A stretch of DNA of 53,821 bases from Bacteroidales bacterium UBA4243. GTDB taxonomy: Bacteria; Bacteroidota; Bacteroidia; Bacteroidales; F082. A program made the translations under genes and the position numbers. The stretch covers positions 9,734-63,554 of the forward strand of contig DGXB01000069.1 in the NCBI GenBank assembly GCA_002396205.1, given 5' to 3'. The notes beneath the pieces were generated by a model. The model did no database searches, was not told the origin of the DNA, and saw only the letters and a list, made by a program, of their open reading frames with translations. Shown one piece after another: positions 7,979-16,578 of the stretch; positions within the stretch are counted from its first letter, which is position 1, and every line of letters starts with the position of its first letter.

Positions 7979-10036
7979 ATGAGACTTCTGATTATTGGCG
8001 GTGGAGCGATTGCTGATTGCAATCACATTCCCGCTGCAAAGAAAATATTGGATATCAACGATATCTATTTGGCCGAGTTGAACCGGCAGCAAGCCGAGAA
8101 ACTGAAGGCCAAGCATGGACTGCAGCATGTGGTCGGTGACTATCATGAGGCTTTGCCGTTGGTGGATGCATGCATCATCTGCACTCCGCCTCATGTGCAT
8201 AATGCCATCCTTAAGGACTGTATTGCGGCTGGGAAGCATGTGCTGTGCGAGAAACCCCTGTCGCCGTCGAGTGCAGAGACGAAAGAGATACTGAAAGACG
8301 CTCCAAAGGACCTCGTCCTTGGCATGTGCCATTCCTACCGTTTCATGGCGAGCCGCAAGGAGGTGCACCGAATGATAAAAGAAGGCTTCTTCGGCGACAA
8401 CCTGTCCGTCTCCATTCATGAAGGCAACCCTTCCGACTGGCCTACGGTTTCGGGCTACTGCTTCCGCAAGGAATTGGTGCCGGGCGGCGCGTTCTACGAC
8501 AATGGCATCCATTCGGCGGATTTTTTGTTGTGGTGCCTTGGCACTCCTGATTCCGTCGAATACGAGGACGATGCCATGGGAGGCTTGGAAAGCAACCTCA
8601 AGCTGAAGATGCAGTTCGGCAAGGCACAAGGCTTCATGCAGATTAGCCGCACGATTACGCAATCCAACACTATTGTTGTGGAAGGTAATGGGCATAAGGC
8701 TGTTTTGGATGTGTATGACGGTTCGAAATATACGTTGGATGGCAAGGAAGTGGCGTGCCAAGGCACGGGGTCTTCGCAATTGGACAACTTCCTCAACGCC
8801 ATTGATGGCAAAGAGCCGGTCGGCTGTACGATGGAGGAAGGCTTGGCCGTAATCGAACTGTTGGAGCGTTGCTATGCGCAGCGAGAGCCTAAGCAATATG
8901 AAAGAAAACCCGTTGGCGATTTGCAGGGAAAGACCGTTTTCGTCACTGGCGGGACTGGCTTCATTGGAGGTCAGTTAGTGGAGCAGCTGGTGCTGCACGA
9001 GGGAGCTAAGGTGCGTGTACTGGTGCACACTTGGGGCAAGGCGGCCTATGTGAGCCGCTTCGACGTAGAGTTCGTGCAAGGCGACATCTGCGATGCCGAG
9101 TCGATGACGGAGGCGACCAAGGGATGCGATTATATCATGCACCTTGCCATTCCGGGTGGTAAGGGACACGACGAGTTCGTTCATAACAACGAGAAAGCTG
9201 TCGAGGCTTTGATGACAGCTGCCAAAACCAACGGCATAAGGCACATTGTGCAGATGAGCAGCGTAGTAGTGCATGGAGAGACGGTGCCTCCCGACCTGAC
9301 AGCTGATTCGCCTTTGGTGTCGTATGGCGACACCTATGCCGACGGCAAGCTGGCAGCTGAAAAACGCTTCTGGGAACTGCTGGACGAATACCGGCTGCAT
9401 GGCACCATCATTCGGCCCACATACGTGTGGGGGCCTTATTCCATGTGGTACACCATCTATATCTTGCAGCTGATGAAGAAAGGCGAGTTCGCCTGGGTGG
9501 ATGACGGCAACGGCATCTGCAATGCTGTTTATGTGGGCAACGTGGTGGATATGTGTGTGTTAAGTTGTACCAATCCTCTGGCCGACCACCAAGCGTTTGT
9601 CGCCACCGATGGCGAAAACCTGACTTGGCGCGAGTTTTTCGGGTATTATCTGAAAGCCATTGGCAAGCAGCCCAAGGACTACCCGTCGGTGCCGCTCAAG
9701 GATGGCGCTTTCAGGAAAATGCGTTTGGGCATCAAGAACGCCTTGTGGAAGCGCATGGTGGTGCTGATGGATAAATATGAGGCCATGAAGCCTACTTCGC
9801 CGAAAACGGCCTTGTGGCTCTATAAGGCTCCTCGAAAGGTGCTCCGCCTGACGCGCAACGTGGTGATGAAAAACCTGCCTGAGAAAAATGCAACGGAGAT
9901 GGCCATTTATAGCCAAACGAAGCCTATCGATGTACAGAAAAACAAGGATGTTCTGGGTTTCGCACCGCGTTATTCTGTCGAAGAAGGAATGAAACAGACA
10001 ATGCAGTGGATGCGCCAGAGTGATTTGTATGACTGA
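7979..10036 (+). CDS. Gfo/Idh/MocA oxidoreductase fused to SDR epimerase/dehydratase
   Basis: This 685-residue protein joins two enzymes. Residues 1-310 are a Gfo/Idh/MocA oxidoreductase: RLLIIGGGAIADCNHIP nucleotide loop, CTPPHVHNAI, and the family hallmark HVLCEKPLS near residue 90, then GGAFYDNGIHSADFLLW. Residues 320-685 are an extended SDR: VFVTGGTGFIGG loop, QMSSVVVHG, and YADGK with Tyr453 and Lys457. A short linker (about YERKPVGDLQGK) joins them. Both modules act on NAD(P)-bound sugar nucleotides, so the fusion could do successive oxidation and epimerisation or reduction steps. The substrate is not deducible. I took ATG 7979 rather than the TTG at 7973. The gene starts 2 bp after the previous stop. 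Confidence 0.85.
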   Translation: MRLLIIGGGAIADCNHIPAAKKILDINDIYLAELNRQQAEKLKAKHGLQHVVGDYHEALPLVDACIICTPPHVHNAILKDCIAAGKHVLCEKPLSPSSAETKEILKDAPKDLVLGMCHSYRFMASRKEVHRMIKEGFFGDNLSVSIHEGNPSDWPTVSGYCFRKELVPGGAFYDNGIHSADFLLWCLGTPDSVEYEDDAMGGLESNLKLKMQFGKAQGFMQISRTITQSNTIVVEGNGHKAVLDVYDGSKYTLDGKEVACQGTGSSQLDNFLNAIDGKEPVGCTMEEGLAVIELLERCYAQREPKQYERKPVGDLQGKTVFVTGGTGFIGGQLVEQLVLHEGAKVRVLVHTWGKAAYVSRFDVEFVQGDICDAESMTEATKGCDYIMHLAIPGGKGHDEFVHNNEKAVEALMTAAKTNGIRHIVQMSSVVVHGETVPPDLTADSPLVSYGDTYADGKLAAEKRFWELLDEYRLHGTIIRPTYVWGPYSMWYTIYILQLMKKGEFAWVDDGNGICNAVYVGNVVDMCVLSCTNPLADHQAFVATDGENLTWREFFGYYLKAIGKQPKDYPSVPLKDGAFRKMRLGIKNALWKRMVVLMDKYEAMKPTSPKTALWLYKAPRKVLRLTRNVVMKNLPEKNATEMAIYSQTKPIDVQKNKDVLGFAPRYSVEEGMKQTMQWMRQSDLYD

Positions 10037-10046
10037 GACGTTGCCA

Positions 10047-11132
10047 TCAGTTGTCAAACAACGGGTGTTTCTCGTCTATCTTTGAAATCTTGTTGAGAAT
10101 GGGCCGCATCATCCTGATCCTTAATTGGTCGGCGCACATGACTGCAACGAGGAAAACAATGGAAAACAGTAGTGCCGCAAGGTATTTGACGGGCCAGGCC
10201 AAGGTTGCAGTCAGCGAGGTTGCGGTGCCGTACCAAAGCGAACGCGAATAAACGCCGTCTTGTAGGAGATAGACGGCCAGAGTGCCGGAAGCAAGTTTGT
10301 TGATAATTGGACTTTTGAGGTCGAATGTTTGGAAAAGCAAGAAAAAAGCGATGGCTTCAATAATCAAGACTGGATTGTTGTAGTTGAACGCCCACCAAAA
10401 CGAAGTGATGTCGAACTTGTGCCCGAGGCAGGTGAGAACACCCCAGACTATGGCACAACCGACATAAATGGCGAGATATTTGCCTCTGTCCCCCTTGTTG
10501 GGGCGTGTGTAGCGACGAATGTATGAGCCGATGACGTACAGATAGACGAATTGCAGGAAGTGGTAACCGCTGATGTCGTATTGGGGTATCTGCCAAAAAT
10601 AGCCGAAATACACTTGGCAAATTGTCAAGCAGACGATGGCATACAAGAGTTGCTTTTGTGAAAGCTGTTTTATGGCGGCGTTAAGGATTGGCGACAACAG
10701 CATAAGTATGACGTAGCAGTGGATAAACCACCAATTGTTATGCGAAAGGATTAGTAAGGAGTAGTAAACCAAACCCCTGCCGATGCTTGCATGGTCGTGC
10801 CATAGGTGTAAAAGGTATCCGATGAATCCGTAGAATGCGCATGTGAGAAATATGTTGAAAATGCTTTTCCAACGCAGGCGGATTTGGTAATATCCGGAGA
10901 TGAGAACGAAACAGTTGACCCCAATGTAAAGGAACCCTTCGGTAAGCGTGGCGGCGGCAGTGCCCATGTCCAAGTTGGAATCGGTTTCGACAATATTGGG
11001 GAAAACGGCGTGCATGATAAAATGATGAAACACTATAAAGAACATGCACACGATGCGCAGAAGTTCGTTGTTTGACTGTCGAACTAACTGATTTTCAGCA
11101 ATTTGATTGGTGTTGGTAATTATTCTGGTCAT
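10047..11132 (-). CDS. Acyltransferase family 3 integral membrane protein
   Basis: This 361-residue protein is a polytopic acyltransferase-3 (OafA/NodX/WecH type), which moves acetyl or other acyl groups onto extracytoplasmic polysaccharide. Visible marks are the N-terminal NNELLRIVCMFFIVFHHFIM helix carrying the conserved R-x10-H pattern, and about ten hydrophobic segments. An open frame extends to 11180, but the Bacteroidota promoter at 11150-11181 lies inside that extension, so ATG 11132 (MTRIITNTN) is the likely start. It is the only - strand gene in the first 31 kb and converges on the oxidoreductase fusion with a 10-bp gap. Confidence 0.85.
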   Translation of the reverse strand: MTRIITNTNQIAENQLVRQSNNELLRIVCMFFIVFHHFIMHAVFPNIVETDSNLDMGTAAATLTEGFLYIGVNCFVLISGYYQIRLRWKSIFNIFLTCAFYGFIGYLLHLWHDHASIGRGLVYYSLLILSHNNWWFIHCYVILMLLSPILNAAIKQLSQKQLLYAIVCLTICQVYFGYFWQIPQYDISGYHFLQFVYLYVIGSYIRRYTRPNKGDRGKYLAIYVGCAIVWGVLTCLGHKFDITSFWWAFNYNNPVLIIEAIAFFLLFQTFDLKSPIINKLASGTLAVYLLQDGVYSRSLWYGTATSLTATLAWPVKYLAALLFSIVFLVAVMCADQLRIRMMRPILNKISKIDEKHPLFDN

Positions 11133-11149
11133 GTTTTGTTTTATTTGTG

Positions 11150-11181
11150 CAAAGATACAAAAAAATACTTGATTGAGCAAA
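11150..11181 (-). promoter_or_regulatory. Bacteroidota-type promoter for the acyltransferase gene
   Basis: On the - strand TTTG (11181-11178) is followed after 20 nt by TATCTTTG (11157-11150). This matches the Bacteroidota primary-sigma consensus TTTG-N19-21-TAnnTTTG. It lies 17 nt upstream of ATG 11132 and so decides that start. Transcription would begin near 11143. Confidence 0.75.
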
Positions 11182-11354
11182 CTGCTGGCAAGACATTGTT
11201 ATTTGATATGATGCATAAATCATCATCCGATTTCGATTTTGTCTTTTCAAGAGGCGATGCAGGTCTCACCCGACTACAAGATTTCCTATGCCCCTGAACG
11301 TGTTCTCTGTACTATCAGTATTGATGCGGAAAACAGAGCTGTTGTGAAAAGTTT

Positions 11355-11592
11355 ACAGAAAACGCGACAGAAAACTACCTAGAAAACTACCCAGTAAATA
11401 ATGGCTGAAATAGCCCAAAATGCTTTTGTAACAAGAGAAGAGTTGGCCATTGCTTGTGGTATTTCAAAAGATGGAGTGAAGTGGCAGTTAAGGAAATTGC
11501 AAGAACAAGGCCTCATTCGCCGCGTAGGGCCGGATAAAGGTGGCCATTGGGAGATAATCTCAACCAACCAACGAACAATAGATAATAATTAA
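11355..11592 (+). pseudogene. Fragment of an AlbA_2-type gene (C-terminal winged helix)
   Basis: At 11355 the sequence reads TENATENYLENYPVNNG, the low-complexity linker typical of AlbA_2/RecG-like proteins, before a stop. A different frame, 11401-11592, then gives FVTREELAIACGISKDGVKW and RRVGPDKGGHWEI, the C-terminal winged helix. The same ending occurs in the broken gene at 4791 (RRVGPAKGGYW). No AlbA_2 or ATPase part is present upstream, so this is a fragment. Bases 11182-11354 contain an unrecognised open piece (SPDYKISYAPERVLCTISID) that I cannot assign. Together 11133-11603 holds no intact gene on either strand. Confidence 0.65.
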
Positions 11593-11603
11593 CCATAATT
11601 CAT

Positions 11604-12581
11604 ATGGCAGATATTCGTTTATCCATCATCATACCGTTCTACAATGTTGAGCAGTATATCGCCCAGTGTTTGGATAGTGTGTACCGGCAGGACATTCCAG
11701 AGGACGAGTACGAGGTGATTTGCGTGAACGACGCCTCGCCCGACCATTCGCGCGACATCGTGCTTGAATACCAAAAAAGGCATCCCAACCTCATCCTTGT
11801 GGAGCATGAGGCTAACAAGAAGTTGGGCGCGGCGCGTAATACAGGCCGCAAAATCGCTCGCGGAAAGTATATATGGAATGTGGATTCAGATGACATGATT
11901 GTGCCGAATTGCCTTAAGACCATTGTCACGCTATGCGATGAGAAACAGTTGGATGTGCTGGAGTTTGGAAGGTTTAGGTTTTGGGATGGGAAATGTGAGG
12001 AAATGTTGAATGTCCGGCCAACAGAAAAAGTGATGTCAGGACTGGATTATTTGGAGCGTTTAGACGGAAATGACATGTCAATGATATGTGTGGTTTGGAG
12101 AAGGGTGATGCGCCGTGCTTTTTTGGACGAAAACCAAATCTATTCACCAGAAATCAATATGGGAGAGGATGTCCCGTTCTCATTCAAGGTGCTCATGTCG
12201 GCGAAACGTTTGATGTCGATACCCGACAGGTTTTATCTGTACCGTGTCAATCCTGATTCCTTGACAGGAAGGCAGTGGATGCCGAAACCGCAAACGCTCT
12301 ATGAGAAATGTTTCGTGGATTCGCGACTGATTTTTGATGTTGCCACTGAGGTCCCCCAAGAATATGCGAAAGTCCGCCGTGCCTATACCGAAGCAGCCCG
12401 ATATACGCTGAACCAATATGTTGCCTATTTGCCGAAAATGACTGAGGAGGAGCAAAAAGACTTTCGGAGACTTTGCCGCCATAATGTTTTCCCCAACCGT
12501 TTCGTGAGGCAATTGCTCTCGCGAAAACGTTATATCAATTATTTGTTGTGGATGTTTGGCATAAAGACATTCCCAGAATGA
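11604..12581 (+). CDS. Glycosyltransferase family 2 (GT-A)
   Basis: This 325-residue GT-A transferase shows RLSIIIPFYNVEQYIAQCLD at the start, VICVNDASPDHS near residue 38, and the DxD-type metal-binding motif WNVDSDDM near residue 93. A late acidic GEDVPFSFK near residue 190 is also typical of GT2 enzymes. It would add one sugar to the repeat unit at the inner face of the membrane; donor and linkage cannot be read from sequence. It overlaps the next gene by ATGA at 12578-12581, indicating translational coupling. Confidence 0.9.
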   Translation: MADIRLSIIIPFYNVEQYIAQCLDSVYRQDIPEDEYEVICVNDASPDHSRDIVLEYQKRHPNLILVEHEANKKLGAARNTGRKIARGKYIWNVDSDDMIVPNCLKTIVTLCDEKQLDVLEFGRFRFWDGKCEEMLNVRPTEKVMSGLDYLERLDGNDMSMICVVWRRVMRRAFLDENQIYSPEINMGEDVPFSFKVLMSAKRLMSIPDRFYLYRVNPDSLTGRQWMPKPQTLYEKCFVDSRLIFDVATEVPQEYAKVRRAYTEAARYTLNQYVAYLPKMTEEEQKDFRRLCRHNVFPNRFVRQLLSRKRYINYLLWMFGIKTFPE

Positions 12582-13651
12582 AACTGGTTGTTTGCAATAC
12601 AAAATTCAAGCTAGATGCTTTTGGCGACGGCGGAAGCAGGAGGAGCGTCCAGATCAGGGATTTCTTGTCTGACAATGTACTTGCCTATGTGGAAGACGAT
12701 TTCGCCCTACCCAAAGGGATGCCGAAAAAGTCTCTTTTGCAATGGGCATTGAGGGCCACGCAGTTCATCAGGAAGCACTATCCCAAGTCGAGAATACGCT
12801 CCATTTCTGACTACATACGATTGGTAAAGTATTACGGTCTGCGTATTCCTATAGTATATGACAAATATCTGAACCAAGATGTTGTGTTTTTTTGGGAAAA
12901 TACGAATGACAAGGATATGGTGTATTTGTTGAAAGCTACGGGTTGCTCGGTAATCGGATTCCCGCACAACTTGGAGTCGCTGGTTTCGAACCATGATATT
13001 GAGGTGCTACGCGAAGAGATTGCTCGTCTGCAACAATGCGACCAAGTGTTTGCCATATCAAAGGAGGAGACATGGTTGCTTCGAGTATTAGGTGTGAAAG
13101 CGTATTATTATCCGTATTTTCCCCCAAAAGAAGTGGAGACGTTTTTATTGTCCATACGTAGTCGTCGTGAGACTAGGAAAACCATTGGCCGAAAAAGGTT
13201 CTTGCTTTTGGGTTCAGCTTCCAATGTCCCTACACGAGAGGGTATGCAGGCGTTGGTAGACTATGCGGCCAAAGGTTGTTGGCCATTTGAAATGGAAGTG
13301 GCAGGATATCAGACTGAATTGTTAAGGAAACCTGAAGATGGCAATATCACTTTCAATGGTACGGTTTCAAATAGCCGACTAGAGCAAATCCTTCTCGACA
13401 CGGATGCAGTTTTGGTTTATCAAACTCCAACGACGGGCGCCTTAACGCGCATTCCCGAGTTGCTTTTGGCCGGCATCCCGGTATTTGTGAATTTTGATGC
13501 TGCCCGAAGCTACCACAACCTCGATGATGTGCATGTGTATGAATCATTTGACGGGCTTTTTGAGGCGTTGCAAGACTTCGCCCCTAGTCAAGCAAAGCCA
13601 ATTCAAAAGGACAACATGGCTGAAAAACGGATTTTGGAATTACTAAAATAG
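12578..13651 (+). CDS. GT-B glycosyltransferase (GT4-like)
   Basis: This 357-residue protein resembles GT4-class GT-B transferases. It has an N-terminal MKLVVCNTKFKLDAFGDGGS, a mid-protein FAISKEETWLLRVLGV near residue 160, a C-terminal Rossmann strand KRFLLLGSASNVPTREGMQ near residue 205, and LVYQTPTTGALTRIPELLLAGIPVF near residue 290, which replaces the usual E-x7-E loop. The late Glu (RIPELLLAG) fits the family. The ATG was chosen because it overlaps the upstream stop. It probably elongates the same repeat unit as its neighbours. Confidence 0.7.
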   Translation: MKLVVCNTKFKLDAFGDGGSRRSVQIRDFLSDNVLAYVEDDFALPKGMPKKSLLQWALRATQFIRKHYPKSRIRSISDYIRLVKYYGLRIPIVYDKYLNQDVVFFWENTNDKDMVYLLKATGCSVIGFPHNLESLVSNHDIEVLREEIARLQQCDQVFAISKEETWLLRVLGVKAYYYPYFPPKEVETFLLSIRSRRETRKTIGRKRFLLLGSASNVPTREGMQALVDYAAKGCWPFEMEVAGYQTELLRKPEDGNITFNGTVSNSRLEQILLDTDAVLVYQTPTTGALTRIPELLLAGIPVFVNFDAARSYHNLDDVHVYESFDGLFEALQDFAPSQAKPIQKDNMAEKRILELLK

Positions 13652-13659
13652 GATTGCTC

Positions 13660-14646
13660 ATGAACACTTCTAACGAATCGATAAATATACTTTGTGCGAC
13701 TGACGACAACTACGCTCCTTATTGTGGCATCATGCTGACTTCGTTGTTTGAAAGCAACATGGATTCGAAGTTTAATGTCTTCGTGTTTGTCGACGGCTGC
13801 CTTTCTGACGATAATAATAAGAAGTATAGTCGACTTGCCCGAAGGTATGGGGCCGACATCCACCTGATGCCTATCGACAATCAGTTATTGGGAAAATGCC
13901 CTGTCAACCATCAAAACGGGGTGGATAACCATGTGTGGGTCACTTTGCCCACCTATTATCGTTTACTGGCAAGCGAACTTCTTCCGGAGGACGTGCATAA
14001 AGTGATTTATTTGGATTGTGACATCGCTGTGGTAGGAAACATTAGGGCATTTTGGGACATGGATGTCACCAATGTGGCTATAGTAGGAGTGAAGGATTGT
14101 GATGACGAAAATAATGGCAAGCGATTGGGTATACTTCCTGGATTTGGATACATGAATGCGGGTGTCGCTCTATATAACTTGGATTATTGGCGGGTGCACC
14201 ACATAACGGAGTCCTTTTTCGATTTCATTCGCGACAACGAACCAAAGCTGCTGCTGATGGACCAGGATGTGGTGAATGGGGTTTTGTTTGATAGGAAAAA
14301 TATGGCCTCGGAGAGATACAATTTTCAGGTTTCATTCTTCGCCAAAAGTTTTTGGGGCCAATATTCCTCGGCATTTAAGGAGACGTTACTTGAGGAAAAC
14401 AAGAAGGTGGCAATCATTCATTATTGTGGCGGAATAAAACCGTGGGATTATAGGTATTATGGTTCTCCATATTATGCTGAATGGGAAAGATTCCGCAAGA
14501 TGTCGTTGTGGAGGAAGAGTCATATTACCAAACCGGTATTTGCATATGTCAAGTTCTTGGCGAAAAAAACGTTTTTTCCGCAGTCGTTGAAAACGAAAAG
14601 ACAGGTGCCGTGGGTGGTCTTGTCTGAGAACAGGAATTGTTATTGA
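13660..14646 (+). CDS. Glycosyltransferase family 8
   Basis: This 328-residue enzyme is GT8: INILCATDDNYAPYCGIML at the start, the metal-binding DxD as YLDCDIAVVGNIRAFW near residue 120, GYMNAGVALYNLDYWR near residue 165, LLMDQDVVNG near residue 205, and the C-terminal HYCGGIKPW (the HxxGxxKPW-like motif). GT8 enzymes of LPS and capsule clusters transfer glucose or galactose with retention of configuration. An upstream TTG (13654) is possible but ATG 13660 is preferred. A 112-bp gap with an imperfect TTAAC palindrome follows before the next transferase. Confidence 0.92.
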   Translation: MNTSNESINILCATDDNYAPYCGIMLTSLFESNMDSKFNVFVFVDGCLSDDNNKKYSRLARRYGADIHLMPIDNQLLGKCPVNHQNGVDNHVWVTLPTYYRLLASELLPEDVHKVIYLDCDIAVVGNIRAFWDMDVTNVAIVGVKDCDDENNGKRLGILPGFGYMNAGVALYNLDYWRVHHITESFFDFIRDNEPKLLLMDQDVVNGVLFDRKNMASERYNFQVSFFAKSFWGQYSSAFKETLLEENKKVAIIHYCGGIKPWDYRYYGSPYYAEWERFRKMSLWRKSHITKPVFAYVKFLAKKTFFPQSLKTKRQVPWVVLSENRNCY

Positions 14647-14758
14647 ATAGGATGGACATGTTGGTTATGATTAACTGTTAACATAATGTTAATTTGGAAT
14701 GAGCGTCACCGTCCTATTAACTTGAAAGGTTAGAATAGCATTTTTGGCTGAAACGACA

Positions 14759-15604
14759 ATGAAACTCTCCATCATCACCATTAATCGCAACAATGCCGCA
14801 GGGCTGGAAAAAACCCTGCAAAGCGTGGCTGCCCAAACTTATAATGAGTTTGAATACATCATTATTGACGGTGCCTCAACCGATGGCAGCGTTGAAATGA
14901 TTAAAAAATACGAATCTCAATTCGCCCATCTGCGTTGGCTGTCGGAACCCGATGCTGGCATTTATAATGCCATGAACAAAGGCATCCGTATGGCTTCGGG
15001 CGACTACATCCAGATTCTCAATTCTGCCGATGCCTTGGCCTCGGATGTGGTGACGGAAAAGATGTTGGCGGCTTTGGAGGAAAAGGGAAAGCCTCCCATT
15101 TTGTATGGCAATATGATAAAGTGTTTTCCCGATGGTCGCAAGATGCTAGACAAATGCTTTGATGGACAGGAAATCACAATGTTAGGCATGTATACTGGCA
15201 CCTTGAACCACGACCCTGCCTATATTCGCCGCAACTTGTTTGAGCGACACGGCTATTATGACGAGTCGTTGAAAATTGTTTCAGACTGGAAATGGTATCT
15301 GCAAGCCATCATCCTCGGTGGTGAGAAACCGCAATATGTCGATATGGACGTGACCTTATTTGATATGACAGGCATCAGCGAGACCAACAAGGCGTTGGAC
15401 AAAGCTGAACGCCAGCAGGTTCTGACGCAGCTGTTTCCTAAAGCTGTTCTTGCCGATTATGAACGCTATGCGTTTCCTATCGATCAAATCAAACGGCTGA
15501 AAAGGCATCCTTGGGCCTACAAGTTGGTCTGGTTTTTGGAACGTTGCCTGTTCAAGGTGGAAAAGCAGAAACGAAAAAAAGCATCGGTTTCAAAGTACGA
15601 ATGA
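14759..15604 (+). CDS. Glycosyltransferase family 2 (GT-A)
   Basis: This 281-residue GT2 begins MKLSIITINRNNAAGLEKTL, has IIIDGASTDGSVEMI near residue 40, the substrate motif SEPDAGIYNAMNKGI near residue 65 and LNSADAL in place of the DxD. The pattern DGASTDGS...EPDAGIYNAMNKG is characteristic of WcaA/WcaE-like GT2 enzymes of exopolysaccharide loci. A TTG at 14744 would add five residues, but ATG 14759 matches the family start. It overlaps the following gene by ATGA at 15601-15604. Confidence 0.9.
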   Translation: MKLSIITINRNNAAGLEKTLQSVAAQTYNEFEYIIIDGASTDGSVEMIKKYESQFAHLRWLSEPDAGIYNAMNKGIRMASGDYIQILNSADALASDVVTEKMLAALEEKGKPPILYGNMIKCFPDGRKMLDKCFDGQEITMLGMYTGTLNHDPAYIRRNLFERHGYYDESLKIVSDWKWYLQAIILGGEKPQYVDMDVTLFDMTGISETNKALDKAERQQVLTQLFPKAVLADYERYAFPIDQIKRLKRHPWAYKLVWFLERCLFKVEKQKRKKASVSKYE

Positions 15605-16578
15605 AATTCTCCGTCATCATACCGCTCTATAACAAAGCGCCTTACGTGGCGAAAGCCGTTGGAAGTGTGCTGGCGCAGACTTTCACAGACTTCGAACTTG
15701 TTATCGTTGACGATGGCAGCAAGGACAACTCTGCCCAGATCGCCGAAAAAACCATTGAGGGCCACGACAATTGCCGGCTCATCCGGCAAGAAAATGCAGG
15801 CGTTTCGGTGGCCAGAAACAACGGCGTTGCCCTTTCGCATGGCGAATACCTCTGCTTCCTCGATGCCGATGACTGGTGGGCTTCAACTTTTTTGGAGGAA
15901 ATGTCTAAGTTGATTGAAGAGTTCCCTGACGCTGGCATTTATGGGACGGGTTACACCATAGTGAACGAAACCAAGCGCAAGACACGCGTAGCCCCAATTG
16001 GTGTTGATGGAGATTTTGAAAAAGACTACATCAGTTACTGCCAGGTGTATGCCAAAACATTGGCTATTCCTCTCTGGACGGGTGCGGTATGCATCCCCAA
16101 GCCAATCTTCGATGAAATGAAAGGCTTCCCGAAAGGCATCAAGCTTGGCGAGGACTTCCTGCTTTGGATTCGCATCGCGCTGAAGTATAAGGTGGCCTTT
16201 TTGAATAAAGCATTGGCATATTACAACCAAGACGTGGATGCCGCCAATAGGGGCGTGGGCCGGCTTCATAAGCCCGCTGAGCACATGCTCTGGAACTTGG
16301 ATTTCCTTGCAGAAGAGGAGAAAACCAACCCCGACTACAAACTGTTGATCGACAATCTGCGGACCTATGGCTTGCTTCCGTATTATCTTTCCAAGGAATA
16401 CCATGAGGCGGCAAAGCAGGAGCTGGAGAAGGTGGATTGGAACATGCAGCCGCAAAAGACGAGGAAACAATACTCGAAGCGGATTGCTGTGTTGAGGTTG
16501 GAAAATCGGCTGTTGAAAACTGCTGCAAGGATAAAAGGCCTCTTGTGTTTCGTAATGAGAAAAAGAGTAAAATTATGA
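15601..16578 (+). CDS. Glycosyltransferase family 2 (GT-A)
   Basis: This 325-residue GT2 begins MKFSVIIPLYNKAPYVAKAV, then LVIVDDGSKDNSA near residue 37, ARNNGVALSHGEYLCFLDAD with the DADDWW metal-binding motif near residue 85, and GEDFLLWIRIAL near residue 185, a common base-region pattern of GT2 transferases. The upstream extension to 15511 was rejected because the ATG at 15601 overlaps the previous stop codon as ATGA. The gene ends in the same kind of overlap with wecB. It belongs to a tightly coupled four-gene run, 14759-18436. Confidence 0.92.
   Translation: MKFSVIIPLYNKAPYVAKAVGSVLAQTFTDFELVIVDDGSKDNSAQIAEKTIEGHDNCRLIRQENAGVSVARNNGVALSHGEYLCFLDADDWWASTFLEEMSKLIEEFPDAGIYGTGYTIVNETKRKTRVAPIGVDGDFEKDYISYCQVYAKTLAIPLWTGAVCIPKPIFDEMKGFPKGIKLGEDFLLWIRIALKYKVAFLNKALAYYNQDVDAANRGVGRLHKPAEHMLWNLDFLAEEEKTNPDYKLLIDNLRTYGLLPYYLSKEYHEAAKQELEKVDWNMQPQKTRKQYSKRIAVLRLENRLLKTAARIKGLLCFVMRKRVKL

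Noticed and set aside
14647..14758. Possible promoter TTTG-N21-TAACTTGA before the GT2 gene at 14759
   Set aside because: The -7 box lacks one T of the TAnnTTTG consensus and spacing is at the limit; too weak to list.
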